Positions 13,073 through 25,453 of a DNA stretch of 64,000 nucleotides are shown piece by piece. Every line of letters starts with the position of its first letter. Position 1 is the stretch's first letter. The DNA is taken from contig LWCA01000055.1 of the NCBI GenBank assembly GCA_001642005.1, positions 1 through 64,000 of the forward strand, in the 5' to 3' direction. The notes under the pieces were generated by a model. The model was not told the origin of the DNA, made no database searches, and saw nothing but the letters and a program-made list of their open reading frames with translations. The stretch is from Intoshia linei. Its lineage: Eukaryota > Orthonectida > Rhopaluridae. The translations under genes were made by a program, and so were the position numbers.

Positions 13073-13398
13073 TGCATACATGTAACTGAAATACAAATAT
13101 ACTAAAACATGAATTATTTAATTAGTTTTTGTTATTCGTAGCGATTTGCTAGTTAATAGAATTATATACATTATGTACTTATTAACACTAAATCACTAAA
13201 AAATGACATTATGTAACAATAAGTACAATTTGTTAATAATAATTTATTATTAATAAATAATTATTATAAGAACTGATGCAACGATTAAACAATAACTATG
13301 AAAAGTTGGTATACTATTTAAATTTATTTTATTTAAAGTATACAATGAACTAATTCCATCTACTACATTAATATATAATGCTTTGAGTAATTTTTAGT

Positions 13399-14683
13399 TT
13401 AAATTTTCATTTTTTTCGATTTCTGTATGATAGTTTCTTTAGACACTGTTGTACTGTTTGGAAAATTGAATCCATCATCTTTTCCACTATCCCATTCCAG
13501 TTGGTATATAGATAGTTTAGACTGAACATATCGATACCACTTCAAAATTTGTTATATAAATATTGCATATTTATATTCATGCTCATTAGTAGAATTATTG
13601 AAAATAGTATCTTGACACAAAACTTCCATAAATCGTGTAAAATCGATACCATAATTAACATCAAAATTGTTGGGTTCTATTTTGGAAAGTCTAGGAAGGA
13701 AATATTTGTTTGGTATCACAGAGGGAATGATTTCTCCAGTATCGAAGCCATTTAAATATAGTAAATCCATTTTATTATCTGGTAAAATTACCTTAACTAC
13801 ATCGGGATTAACAAACATTATGGAATCTGATGGCAAAAAATTCGCAATGTACCCAATAGGAAGTTTAGCTATTGCGGCAGCTTGAAATATAATATAGCTG
13901 TAAACTCCGTTTTTCATAAAAATAGTTCGAATAAATTATCCACGTAATGGATTCTTTGTGTCCCAGTTTTTGAGCATGATTTTGTACGATCACGTTACGA
14001 AACTTTGTATAAACACTTTCAGGTGGATAAACAATTTTGTTGTACTAATCAATTGTCGTGCAATGAAAATGTGGATAAAATAATTGGCTACAGCTTTTAA
14101 ATGATTAGTATACTCGTAAAACGTAAAGAAATCCAATGTATCTTTAAACAACAGTGTAAAGTAAAAGCTATTGTAAGGTGTTTCACAGTTTTTTCGGTTA
14201 TGATAGACACGCTTTTGAATGGTAATATTCTCGTACAAAATTGTTGTCGTGTAATTCAATATCCAATGCAGTAGCAGTGTAAAATTTATCAGTTGACACT
14301 GTAATGTATTTTTTTATTATTGAACCAAGATTGTTTTGATCACATTGAAACTTGTTCTTAACACTTTTAGACGACGTCAAATGACTACTATTTAACCCAA
14401 CGGTAGAGTTTGGATTGACATCTAATTTACTGTATTCTTTATCATCAATATTCTTCATTACGATGTCACAAGAATCCTTTTTCCTGGATTTATTTTAATC
14501 GTCTAAATTTTTATTGTAATAAATATTTATTGGAATGTTACCTTTAATTTTTATATCATGAATAACAACATTGTTTTATATTTTTTCGATAAGTCTAGTG
14601 CTAGTTTCATCATTAATGCAAATACCGGAAATATTAAGTTGGTCGATATCGATATTTATATCGTTCCATTTAGACTTGTTCAT
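13399..14683 (-). pseudogene. Decayed intronless ORF of unknown origin
   Basis: Reverse-strand frames run one after another over about 1.28 kb from an ATG at 14683 (MNKSKWNDINIDIDQLNISG) to a stop at 13399. The frame is broken by stops at about 14576, 14495, 13990 and 13552 and by frame changes near 14235 and between 13990 and 13915. Frames on either side of each break look equally protein-like, and there are no convincing splice sites, so this is one broken gene rather than exons. I recognise no domain; an old viral or transposon-derived gene and a processed retrocopy are both possible. Confidence 0.6.
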
Positions 14684-16518
14684 AGTTTGATTTTATTCTT
14701 TCTCTAAAGGTAAAATTAAAAAAATATTTAGTTTGTATAAATTGCTCAATTCAAACCAAAATTAGTTCCAACAAAAAAACTCTAATGCTGGAAGCGGATA
14801 CATGTATTATTTTTAGTAATTACCGATATATTATGCAGTATATTCAATTTTTAAAGTTTTTTAAAATGTTAAAATATTATTCAAATTTAATGTTGCAGTC
14901 AAGTAAATTACTGTAGAATGAAAAGATAGTAACTAATATTTATCAATGCTAAATAGCACATTTTATGTTGACGCGACTGATGTAATTGGCTATTATACAT
15001 CAAAATAATTAAAATAAAATGCAGTTAATAATTGAATATGTGCTTTGCTTTCACTGGTCAACGGTGTCGATATGATTTTAGTCATGTCGAATGAAATACC
15101 GATTTACAAAGGAAATGTGATAGTGTAATTTTAATATACAAATTGTATTGTGTTAATGTCACAATATTAAATGTTCTAATATTGGATATTGAATTTAAAT
15201 TACAAAATAACCAATCATTTATTTTGTCTAATTTATGACATTATAACGGTTTTTTATCCGTACTAATAAATATGTATAATATGCTATGCAATATTTTTAG
15301 TGCGTGTCAGTATATGTTATTGATTATTTCAATAACTACCAGTCTTAAAATTTTATAAAGTCTCCATTTCAATTACAGTTTTTTCTGGGGTGTTAGCAAA
15401 ATAATTTTTAATCACCCAAACTCACATCTTACGAGTCAAAAAGCCTAATTATCCTTTTTTTTGAAAATCAAACTTGTTAGAGAATTTAAAAAAATATATA
15501 GTCTGATACAGATTTTAAAATGATAAATATTATCATCAATTTAAATTTAAAAAAAATATATCTTCGGGCCAAAACCCCAAATGACCCTTTTTTTATGAAA
15601 ACAGCCCTGTAAGATGATCAATTTTGTGTATGTTACGAATATCCATATTAAAATATTTGAACGCAAAAAAAACACACCTACTTTTGCCCTAAATGTCCTT
15701 AAAAAAGGATAATGTACTGTGAAAATTTATACTAAATTTAAAATTGAAGCTTACTAAATTCAATAATTAGTAATTAATTTGTTGCTATGATGTAAATTAA
15801 ATTTTTTTCTATCAAAAAATCGTTTAAAGTTAAAATATAATACATTTAAATCGTTACAGAAATTACTTTAAGATGCATATTACAGCAAAAATTGAATATT
15901 AAAGTGATTTTTTGATCGTGAAGGCATCACGTTTTCAGATTAAAATTTTTTATGTGTATTAACTGGATGTAACTGTATCAACTATATTATTTTTTAATAC
16001 CTAGGACTATTTTCATTTTTAAAAAAAGGGTAATCTGTGGTTTTTATCGTAAAAATCACTTCTCTAGGTTGGTGATTTATGATTATGTTTATGAGTTTAA
16101 ACACTATTCCAAAATTTATGTTGTATACAATTCTAGGACTCGTTTGACTTAAAAAAAAAGATAATTGGGGTTTTTTAATTAAAGAACTTAAATTCTGAAA
16201 GTGAAATTTGCGATAAAACATGACACTCGAAAAATTTATTGAATTTTTAAAGCTTGAGTCTTCTTACTTTCTTAAATAAACTGATACACAGATAGACAAA
16301 TAAATAAAAATACATACATTTTTATCTAAATTACTTTATATACGTAAGGTGGAGATGATGATGATGATATTGGATCAGTTTTAACATTTCCTATATAGAT
16401 AGGTTTATCAATTTAATATATGAAATTGACAAACTAAAATGAAACATTTACGAATAAAATTTTAATAATTTATTAATTATATTTTACTATATAATATTGA
16501 ATTTTTTTTTTTTGATAT
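14684..16518. other. AT-rich intergenic sequence with Helitron-family fragments
   Basis: The stretch 15278-15720 resembles the Helitron-like family in forward orientation (TATGCTATGCAATATTT start, then TTTTTTGAAAATCAAAC and GGGCCAAAACCCC modules). The stretch 16005-16350 is a second piece in reverse orientation with the ACTTTATATACGTAAGG end. A reverse frame at 15994-16221 lies inside this repeat. No gene is supported. Confidence 0.4.
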
Positions 16519-19161
16519 TTATATAGTTCCCTCGATGGTCTCTGGTAAGTTTCGTTCATCCAACAACATTTTATCAATAGAATGTAAAGATTGCGATAGT
16601 GTCCAAATTTTATTTCCAACTTGAACTATTCCAATCAAAACATCACTCATGTATTAAACAACGTCTTCAGGTCCAGCTAAAATGTACATAGTTATATAAT
16701 TAACATTTACTTGCACAAATTAGTTAATGGATATACAATTCAAACATCATCTTTTTAAAAAAAAGTAAATTATAGGTACTATCCAAACGTAGACCAAGAG
16801 GATGCATTTATAATGAAAATTAGTACAATACACCATTATTTCTTTCAGCAGACTTATATTTATCAAAATTAATATATATTAATTATTTATAATTAATAAT
16901 TATAATTATTATAATTATAATATAATATATAATATAAAAAAAGCACTTTTGAAATGATAAAACGAGTCAAAAAATAATAAAATGTTATCGTTGATTTATA
17001 TTTACAATGCGTTTGAAAACAAAAATTTTATATTAAAATCATTAATCAAATGAAAAAGAAAAACGGATATTGCTTAAATAGAATTAATCAATATCAAATA
17101 AATTAGATTTAAACCACAAAAATTATCAAAATTTTCTGATTCAAATTAGTTGATCATATATTTATAACAAAAAATATGTTACAACATTAAAATTTTTAAA
17201 TGGCCGATCTTTCCTTAAAATACGTTTTAACATTAAGAATGATCGTTCTACTGAATCGGAAGTGCATTGCAAAGTTGTAAATCACAATATAAAGATGATT
17301 CCATATTTCCTACAGGATTTATAATATCATTAATGTGAGAGTAAATTTCTTTGATTTATAAATAAAATATAAACCAAAGGATAGGCAATCTTGACAGAGC
17401 TAAATTTTCCAAAGTATAATAGTGAAAGGAAAAAACAATAGTTAGGAAATGTAATGAGATGATCAGATAAGCTTGAGAAAAAGAAAACGACTGAAAAATT
17501 TATTAGGAAAATAAAATTTAAAACTGTTTAAATATAAAATTAACCATTTAGTTAACATGAAAATGTGAAAGTTTTAAAATTTAAATGTAAAAATTAAATG
17601 TTTACTGTATAATACAAAATGTCTACTTATATAGTATTCACAAAAGAGCAAATAAATTTTGAAAAAATCGAGCACTATAAATTGAAAAACGAGTACATTT
17701 TTACATTCCGAGTAATCATGCAACATTTGTATTAAAAAGAGCAGATGTCAATTATTTTAGTGTATATGAGTATTTCGATCACTTTACTCGTTTTTATCTA
17801 CTCTAATTATAACAGTGTAAATATATATACTTAAAGCTTTATTAAACATAAAATCACCCATGGATCATGGGTCATGGTATTATATTATATAAATGTTATT
17901 ATATATTACTAGGTTCCGGTAATTCATTGATGAAATTAATAACTTCTCCAATAGCATCAGTGAAACAAGATATTTTGTCTAAACTGTTACCAAATTCAGA
18001 AACTATAATTTGGCAAATTATAATTATTAAATTAAATTTTAATAAACAAATATAAATTAAAATGAAATGTTACTGGAAGCCATGTCATTAATATCAAAAT
18101 TGGGACATATTCCATTTTCGAAATCTAAATTGAAAATATAAATTTTTTTATTTTTCAACTGTTAAATAATATGATCAATGATTATACATAAATTACTTAA
18201 ATGTACTTACCTATTTCAGATAAAATTTCAATAAGTTCATTTACTGCCTCAGATGTACATTCATCTTCCCAAATGTCAAATTTGCGTGCAGGGTCACAAT
18301 TTTTGAAATCTATTTTAAATTTATTGGTAGTTTTTAAAAGTAAAATTACTAAATGCATAAAATTGCATAAATATTTCAAAAACTTTCTGGAATTTTCTTC
18401 CTTCATTTTCCTCAAGGCTATTTAATTTATCTAATATGATTTCTACTAATTCTTCTACATCAGCAACTAAATGTATTGTATAATTACATGATATTTATTT
18501 AAATTTAATCAAGACCCTTTTTTTTCATATTGTTTCGTTATTTCGTATATTATAATGCCATTATAGTTAAAAATTCACCTTCTGGATCAGATTCAAAGAA
18601 ATTTTTTATTTTTTCAATTCCGCTCTCGAATTTACCGTGTACACGTTCAATCATATCTAGCCAGTTTTTTCCATTTTCAAACATTTCCTGCTTTTCAATT
18701 TCTAAAATTTAATAAAACAAATTTTTTGTTAGATTCATTATATTTCATGTTAATTAAAATTAGTAAATTGTGTTACATTCGAATTTTTTATTTGGATGCT
18801 CTTCATCTTTATCTTTACGGCATTTTTTTTTTCCATTCATTTCTTTTTTTATTTTGATTAAAGATTTCATTATTGGATGTGTACGTTTATCAACTGACCC
18901 ATGTGTTAAATCGGCTATAGCGTCATTAAGTTGTCTTTTAGTTTCTATGACAGTTCTTTTTACTGTGAGTTTAACGTTGTTTTTCTTTTTTGCCTCTTCT
19001 ACATCATGGTGGGCTTTATCAACTATATCTTTTTTGCCTCGCATTACACTTCTTAGCTTACTTAAATCATCGTCAATTTCGTCCATGTTGTCATCATCAT
19101 CATCATTTTGACCATCACGTTTCAAAAGTAATTTTATTACTCTTTTCTTTAAAATATTGTA
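16519..19161 (-). CDS. Gene 2: inverted, diverged paralogue of gene 1 with a premature stop
   Basis: Exons on the reverse strand: 19161-18819, 18701-18579, 18466-18350, 18309-18211, 18124-18074, 18002-17910 and 16676-16519. The first visible exon starts in phase 0; all later introns are phase 1. Exons of 117, 99 and 51 nt equal those of gene 1, and sequence agrees exon by exon: DVEELVEIILDKL against EVEELVEIIIDQL, NFKNCDPARKF against NYKECNPVTRE, SEFGNSLDKISCF against NDFGHALASEFSCF. The four cysteines of exons 6-8 are conserved. The lysine-rich exon has an acidic DDDDDNMDEIDDD start but no tandem repeat. In the last exon a TAA at 16654-16656 interrupts the aligned frame, removing about 45 residues. 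The signal-peptide exon is not certain; a weak candidate ATG is near 19250. Confidence 0.65.
17195..17271 (-). pseudogene. hAT transposase C-terminal fragment in a gene 2 intron
   Basis: Reverse-strand reading gives CTSDSVERSFLMLKRIL followed by RKDRPF, which matches the dimerisation-domain signature of hAT transposases (ERSFS.LK). Only this short piece remains, inside the last intron of gene 2. Confidence 0.55.
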
Positions 19162-19411
19162 CTATATTTAATATATTGTAGTATCATTTTAAAAATTTAT
19201 TATTAATTACTATTATTAATATTGATATACATGTCATGTTGCATGTTGTCATGTAGATGTTAAATTTATATAGACCAGGGGTGTCAGACTCAATTTGCTC
19301 AACGGGCCAAATGTGAAAAAAATTATGTTAAAACTAACAGATTTAATTAATTAATATATATACACTATAGTATTTAATAATATATTGTATTGTAAACAAT
19401 TATTTATGAAC

Positions 19412-19516
19412 CTTGATTGATAAATCCTTTCCCAAAATTAGTTCTTTGTGGTTGTTCATCTATTACGTTAATAACAATATGATTATTGTCACCGCTTAGA
19501 TTATTCGGCCTGACAT
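19412..19516 (-). CDS. Candidate orphan exon (105 nt, phase 1-1)
   Basis: On the reverse strand, an acceptor at TTACTAATAG and a donor before GTTCAT bound 105 nt that stay open in the frame giving VRPNNLSGDNNHIVINVI and then DEQPQRTNFGKGF. The phase 1-1 boundaries match the style of genes 1 and 2. It lies upstream of gene 2 but does not join its phase-0 second exon, so it may belong to another broken paralogue. Confidence 0.35.
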
Positions 19517-19568
19517 CTATTAGTAAAACATATATAATAAATAATCAAGCTAGTATATATATTGTATA

Positions 19569-19700
19569 CTAGCTTGAGTGTTATGTTCTTCGTACAAACA
19601 TTAACGAGCTCTGCCGAGTACGGCCTTTTTTAATTCAAAATTTCTATCAAAAAATACATTCAATAATATTAGCTTACATAAAAATGCTACTATTCACCAC
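19569..19700 (-). mobile_element. Helitron-like 3'-end fragment
   Basis: It begins CTAGCTTGAGTGTTATGTTC, then ACAAACATT and CTCTGCCGAG, matching the ends of the copies at 2815 and 60413. The remainder is decayed. Confidence 0.5.
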
Positions 19701-20458
19701 AGTTAACACTCGTAAAATGTCTACTTTTTTGTGAAAGTGATCACGTTTTCCACTATAGGTACAATTATCATACTACCATAGTTATGGTACTAATTAAACT
19801 AATTAAAAAAATAATGAGTCATTATTAAGGACTTAGACTGTATATGTATTAATATTTATTTATTATATTTATCTAAGAATCTAAATGTATTAAATATGTA
19901 ATCATTGTCATCAGAGCTCAGTTTCGGATTTCAAATTTTCAGCCAGGGGAACAAAATAATTATAATTATTAAGGGGCTAAACTGATGTAATGCATTTAAA
20001 TTAAAATTTTTGTAATATGTTTTTTCTTCTAGTTTTCATTCTACTAAATTTTTCAACAATGGCATCAAAATCGAGATTTTCGACTAGTTCTTTCGATGGT
20101 CAACAAAGTGAAGTGTGATAATTCAACTTAAACTGCTGTTATTAGCATAAAAAATAATTTATAGATTGATGATCATTGATCATTACATAAAACGTATACA
20201 ATAATCACAAACATAATTCAATAAATGCAATTTCATGGGTCCCAAAAAAAGTTTGGTAATTTAATACAAAAATTAAAATATTTTAGAGGTACATTTGTTA
20301 CGCCAAGGGGCTCTTAGATCCACTACTGCTTGTGCTAGTTCAGTTAGGAGCCAAAATTAATTGATCTTTTACAACTGGTTATTTAATTTTATCAAAATGA
20401 ATGTAATACTGCTTCCAAGCACTAAATTTCCTTCTCTAACAATTTCTCGTACATTTAC

Positions 20459-20515
20459 TTGTGTGTTTTCAATTAAACTATCGTTTGTTTCATTTTCTGC
20501 ATTCGGTGTTATATC
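20459..20515 (-). CDS. Candidate orphan exon (57 nt, phase 1-1)
   Basis: The acceptor TTTTTATTAAAAG and donor GTAAATGT bound a 57-nt open segment reading ITPNAENETNDSLIENTQ on the reverse strand. Both ends are phase 1, as in the neighbouring paralogues. With the exon at 19412-19516 it may be the remains of another member of the cluster. Alone it is weak evidence. Confidence 0.3.
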
Positions 20516-20854
20516 TTTTAATAAAAACATGTTAATATAATAATTAATCTGAATGCTTATAATCTTAAATAAATACTTTATTTAAATTTAAAGCTAAAAT
20601 ATAATTAAGACTACACATTAAGGTGTTAACATTTTTCTAAAACATAAAATCCAAGGTTGTACGGCATGAGAAATGAGTTAAAACTAACCTCTATGATTTT
20701 AGTATTGCAAAAACATCAGACTACTCAGCGATTTAAAATTACTCGTTTAATTTGAAATTAACTTTATTTTGATTGTTAATTATTAAATTTATTATAATTT
20801 TGAAGATGATTAACACTGTCATTTAATAATTCATCATCAATATACTTGATTCAC

Positions 20855-21102
20855 ACCTTCTCACGAAGATATTGGACTTTGTGTATTGCACGTTCGGCCA
20901 CTTCGTTTGTTAGAGCAACATTAAATGGGGGTATGGAGGTATAATTATGTTTTTTTAGAAACATAGACAATAAAAATATTTAAAATGATCAACCTCACTC
21001 GAATCGACATTTTTCCAACACCCCATTCTAGATTATATTATTTTACATGAAAATACACTAGATGCGCACTAGTCGCTCTATTCTTGAATACGTGTGACAC
21101 CC
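20855..21102 (-). mobile_element. Remnant end of the AGGGTGTCAC TIR transposon
   Basis: The segment ends at 21102 with GTGACACCCT, the same terminus as the element at 27094-29616. On the reverse strand near 20930-20860 a fragment reads VALTNEVAERAIHKVQYL, resembling the C-terminal TxxVER segment of the same protein family. The rest of the element is missing. Confidence 0.4.
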
Positions 21103-22670
21103 TAATCGACATATTAAAGAATTATTTTTAAATTTTCACAATTTCAGATAAAACTAATTTTATCAATTACATAAATTTAAATAGATATTAATTTTAAAAT
21201 ATTTCTGGCATTAATTTTTTTATAATTAGAAATTGCGGACAAGTTGAGTTATTTTAAATGTTTTTAAATTTTATATTTTAATTTCTTGATATATAAGATA
21301 AAATGTGTCCCTATAAACCCGAGCTAAAACTTAAAAACGGGAAAATTAACTAATATTACAAACTTACATTTTAATGGTGTTTACATTGCATGTCATACAA
21401 TATTATCAGTGGTGGCTCTTCATTGAAGTTTTATGGGCTACAGTGCAGTGTTATAATTAAATTAACTGAATAAAATTAACTAAAATTATTTAATTAAATT
21501 CATACACTAACAGTGCACTGTTTGTAGCCTGATATTCGTAAATTTCCTCGTGTAACAGTATTACAATTCAATACATGCCAAATACATGTCTATGAATATG
21601 TTCATGCAGTTTCACTAATTATTTTGTCTACGAGCCGCCACTGAATATTATATTCAGATTAATCCTTATTATTATTATTGTTTGAATACCATTATGTGAA
21701 AATTGTACATGGCCACCTTTTGTGTTCCTTTCATTCAATTTTTGGTCGGCCCTATGTCGAAGAATATGCATGGATGTGACATCTAATTAATTAAATTCAA
21801 ATTAAATTATTACAAAATCATTAATATACAAAACTACAATTCAAAAAAAAAATAATAAATTCTCCTAAAATTTTAAAAAGAAACCAAAATTAAACCACCA
21901 CGGTCAACTTTAAAGTTCAAAGGTCAATATAACGCGTCGATGCTAAATTATATTACATTAGTTTAAATTAATATACTAAATTAATTTACAATTTAGTATT
22001 TTCTTTAATGTTTAACAACTTAATGTTAAGTTATATTAACCATTTTTAAAATAAATTTCATTTTAAAATTAATAAGTATGACCTTAAGACATGATAATTC
22101 CAAATATTATTTGGAAAACTCGTTTAATTTTCATTTAATTTTTAAAACTATTTTGAAAATGGTTTAGCGATAATCTCAACAATGATAAACATATCAACAG
22201 TTATATTTTATTACTTTATTTCACGAAATAAGAATAATTTAAAAAACTGTGCATTTCTTTTTATTTGCTTTGTACTAACAATCCTTAGTAAAGAAATAAT
22301 TAATTTACAAAGTGTGCAATGCATAGTATCATTGTATTGCATATTATACTTTTTAGCTCAGAATGTAGATAAAAACATACTTGAACATTAGGGTGTCAAG
22401 TGATTTTTACCTAGTTATATTTTCCTTTACTGGTAGGGAAAATCGTATTCGTTCTCAAAATCGACAGATATGATGCAATTGAATTTCAATACATTGTAAT
22501 ACATTGTAGACAGCACATTTTTTAAAAGCATAAACATTATCATAAATCACAACCTCAAAAAAATGGTAATTTGAGGTTTTAGTCGTGAAGCTATAAGATT
22601 TTGAAATTAAAATTTATCATAATTTTTTATTATTTTAAAATCTGTATTTATATAAATTAACTAGCTTTAC

Positions 22671-22735
22671 TGTTATGTACTTCGTAAAAACAGCAGATAG
22701 ATTTGCCAACGGTCGACTTTTTAATTGATTATATA
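22671..22735 (-). mobile_element. Helitron-like 3'-end fragment abutting a mariner TIR
   Basis: It starts CTAGCTTTACTGTTATGTAC with the hairpin-forming AAAACAG segment, and is cut by the mariner end at 22736. The junction with the mariner end is the same as at 30125-30200. Confidence 0.65.
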
Positions 22736-24062
22736 CAGTGTGTACCATTTAAAACAGTGCAATTGAAAATAAGAAGTTTATCAAAAAACATTTTCACTAG
22801 TAACACCCAAATTTGATCAATAATAAAATTATTTGGATATTTATCTAAAGTATTTAATCCTTACAAAACTATGCTGATTTTCAAAATTGAAAGCAAAAAA
22901 TTTCACTTTTGAAATGTTAAAAAACACCAAAAAAGTAAAAATTAAAATTCAGAAATTTCAAACATGATTATTTGTAAAGTGAACAACTTAAATTTAACTT
23001 TAATATTTGGCTTACTTGGCTAATTCTAAGTTATACATAGCAATAAAATATATTTAATTTATGACACGTAATTACAATCACGTCGCGTGATTGTATTTTA
23101 TTAGAATATTTTATTTTAGGCACAAAGTAAACATTGATAATAAAATAAATTTTTACGAATATTACATGTTATTGTATGATCATTATTATAATATATTATA
23201 AGCTCATTGAGCAGTAATTTGTTCATAATTTATATTAATACCGCCTTATTTTGGTTTGTATACAAACCAATATAAATTTTTGAGTGTAGTTTTTGGCATC
23301 TATACATGCAATTGTTTGGTAAGGGTTAAGAAATAGAAACATAAAATTATTTAATTTAACCCTTTCACTGTCTGATGCAATTTTATATACTATTACCACA
23401 CGTCTGAAATTTATGTTTTAATTTAAATTTGTATTATTTTTAAATTACCTATGTGAAAATGTGAAAATAAAAGAATAAAGTTTTTCAAAATTATGCTGTG
23501 TATATCACAGAATACATAAACGTGTGAAGTGAAATTGCTGTGCATAGTATAAAATACACAGACAGTGAATGGGTTAATAACAGGGGTGTAAGACACAATT
23601 TGCTTGGCGAAACAAATATGTGTACAAAATTGTTATAAAAAATAAAAATTTATATTATAACGCAAGCCGGAAATGGCCCGAGGGTCGCATAATTGACACC
23701 CCTGGTTAATAATAAATGTTCAAAATGACTACCATCAGATTGGATACATAAATCAATGCGTTTAAGGAAATTATTCTAAACATTAGATAATTCTTGAGTG
23801 CTAATTGAGTTAATACTGTTAATGTTATTGGTTTTTAAGAATTCTATATTTAAAGGGGAATTTTTATAAATTTTAGATTTTATTGATCCCCACAAATAAA
23901 AATCATATGGCGTTAGATCAGGAGACCTTGGTGACCATATACTTTTTGATATTATTTTTTCGTCAAATTTTTGATTTAACCAATTCATGAATATTAATGA
24001 AGTATGGCATGTTGCTCATTCTTGTTGAAACCACACTTTTTTGCGTTCAATTGGGTTTAATA
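22736..24062 (-). mobile_element. Broken mariner-type element
   Basis: A terminal repeat CAGTGTGTACCATTTAAAAC starts at 22736. On the reverse strand, 24062-23712 carries the transposase C-terminus with SPRSPDLTPYDFYLWG, the segment containing the third catalytic aspartate of mariner-like transposases; a stop and missing pieces break the frame. A hAT MITE (23581-23704) is inserted. No second terminal repeat could be located, and 22850-23570 matches nothing recognisable. Confidence 0.6.
23581..23704. mobile_element. 124-bp hAT-type MITE
   Basis: It begins CAGGGGTGTAAGACAC and ends TTGACACCCCTG, an inverted pair, and is flanked on both sides by the exact 8-base duplication GTTAATAA (23573-23580 and 23705-23712). 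A related, more decayed start (CAGGGGTGTCAGACTC) is seen near 19277. Confidence 0.85.
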
Positions 24063-25138
24063 AATTGTAAAATTGCTCCAAAATATTAATATACAATTTA
24101 CTGTTATTATTAGTAGTAGTAATACACATCAATTTTGTATCATTCTGTATTTACGTCAATTTACATACAATTAAATTGTAATTGGTAAAATTTATCTGAA
24201 GTTAAATTATAGTTACACTAATTAATGTATTCGCGCAAATGGTTATATTTATAATAAAACCATGCACGGTCAACAATTTCAAATTCTTATCCGCCGCCTA
24301 TTCGTTGTCAATTTTTTTAAAATTTGAGCATTTAAAATAATTACATGTTTGAATATCGTAACTATTTTTTATTTTAAATTTAAACTCTAACATCATATCC
24401 ATGGTAAGTATAAATAAGGTATTATATAAGTATATTATAAGTATTAAGTATAAATTTCGAGAAATGTTAAAAATGTCAAATTTTTCGAAGTAAATTTAGT
24501 TAAAATCATTTATCTCTATTAAACGTTCTGTAGTGATTTTCAAAGCTATATAAGGTGATTTCAATAAGCTTTTCTATATTTATTTATCTATATTTTATAT
24601 ATTATGAATATACGTGTTTTTCGACTGTGATTAAAATTATTTACAAGATAAATTATAGATATGCATTATTGTACATAAATAATCAAATTTATTTTAGAGT
24701 AAAATATATTAATTAGTCAGTAATTTTCTTAGAAACTTTGTTATACATATTTGTATTACAATATTGATTTCACGAAATTCCATAATTCGCCAAAAATTTT
24801 GAATTTCCAATTTTGGCGATTAGTGGAGGTGGAACTTTACATCAGGGATTATTTTAACAAATTATTACAACTACACATGTAGTTGTTAACATTATTATAT
24901 TATTTTAAATTATATATTGTTTTTCGGTTCCCTTGAAACGTAAATACAATTATAATAAATTATATGTTGACTTGGTACAATTACTAATAAAAATATTTGA
25001 GAAAAAAATGAATTTTTTATTTACACTCGTAAAAGATAAAAGGCAGACTACAAATCTAATAAAATCAAAAAAAATCTTAAATAATCTTTATAAATGGTAA
25101 CATTAAAATTAATTTTTGAGAATACATCACATTCAAAT
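24063..25138. other. AT-rich sequence without supported features
   Basis: No reading frame with domain or splice support, no RNA gene and no clear terminal repeats were found. Confidence 0.4.
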
Positions 25139-25156
25139 TTATACAATTTATAGGGG

Positions 25157-25276
25157 AATGGATAAATCGTTAATATTTGAAACTTTTACATATAATGAAA
25201 AATTAAATGAAATGAATACTCAACAATTTGTTAAGGTTTATCAATTTGTTTCTCACCTATTTAGAAACCTAATATA
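25157..25276 (+). CDS. Possible upstream exon of gene 3 or remnant of a paralogue
   Basis: After an acceptor at TTTATAG (25154) the frame GMDKSLIFETFTYNEKLNEM then NTQQFVKVYQFVSHLF stays open. It resembles the 117-nt exon of genes 1 and 2 (EMYQRFMKYY and KVFEIFMQFYAF). A phase-1 donor is not obvious and the frame runs to a stop at 25276, so the exon end is unresolved. Confidence 0.3.
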
Positions 25277-25453
25277 GATACTCGTAACTCATTTCCATTT
25301 GGGGTGTACAATGTAGATTCTAGATTGTATTAATATTAGTTATAAGGAAATAATGAATACTTGCAATCCTATATTAAATTTAATTTTAAAATTGTCATAT
25401 TGAATATAGTTCCTAACTGTACCTACAGTACCCGGTGTATTTATAATGTAGAC

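Noticed and set aside
18770-19181. Forward frames with Ser/Phe- and His-rich proteins
   Set aside because: Antisense shadows of gene 2's acidic and lysine-rich exon, which has matching splice phases on the reverse strand.
22182-22391. Forward frame with a hydrophobic start as the signal-peptide exon of gene 3
   Set aside because: It contains several hydrophobic stretches without a clean phase-0 donor, and lies about 4 kb from the next plausible exon.
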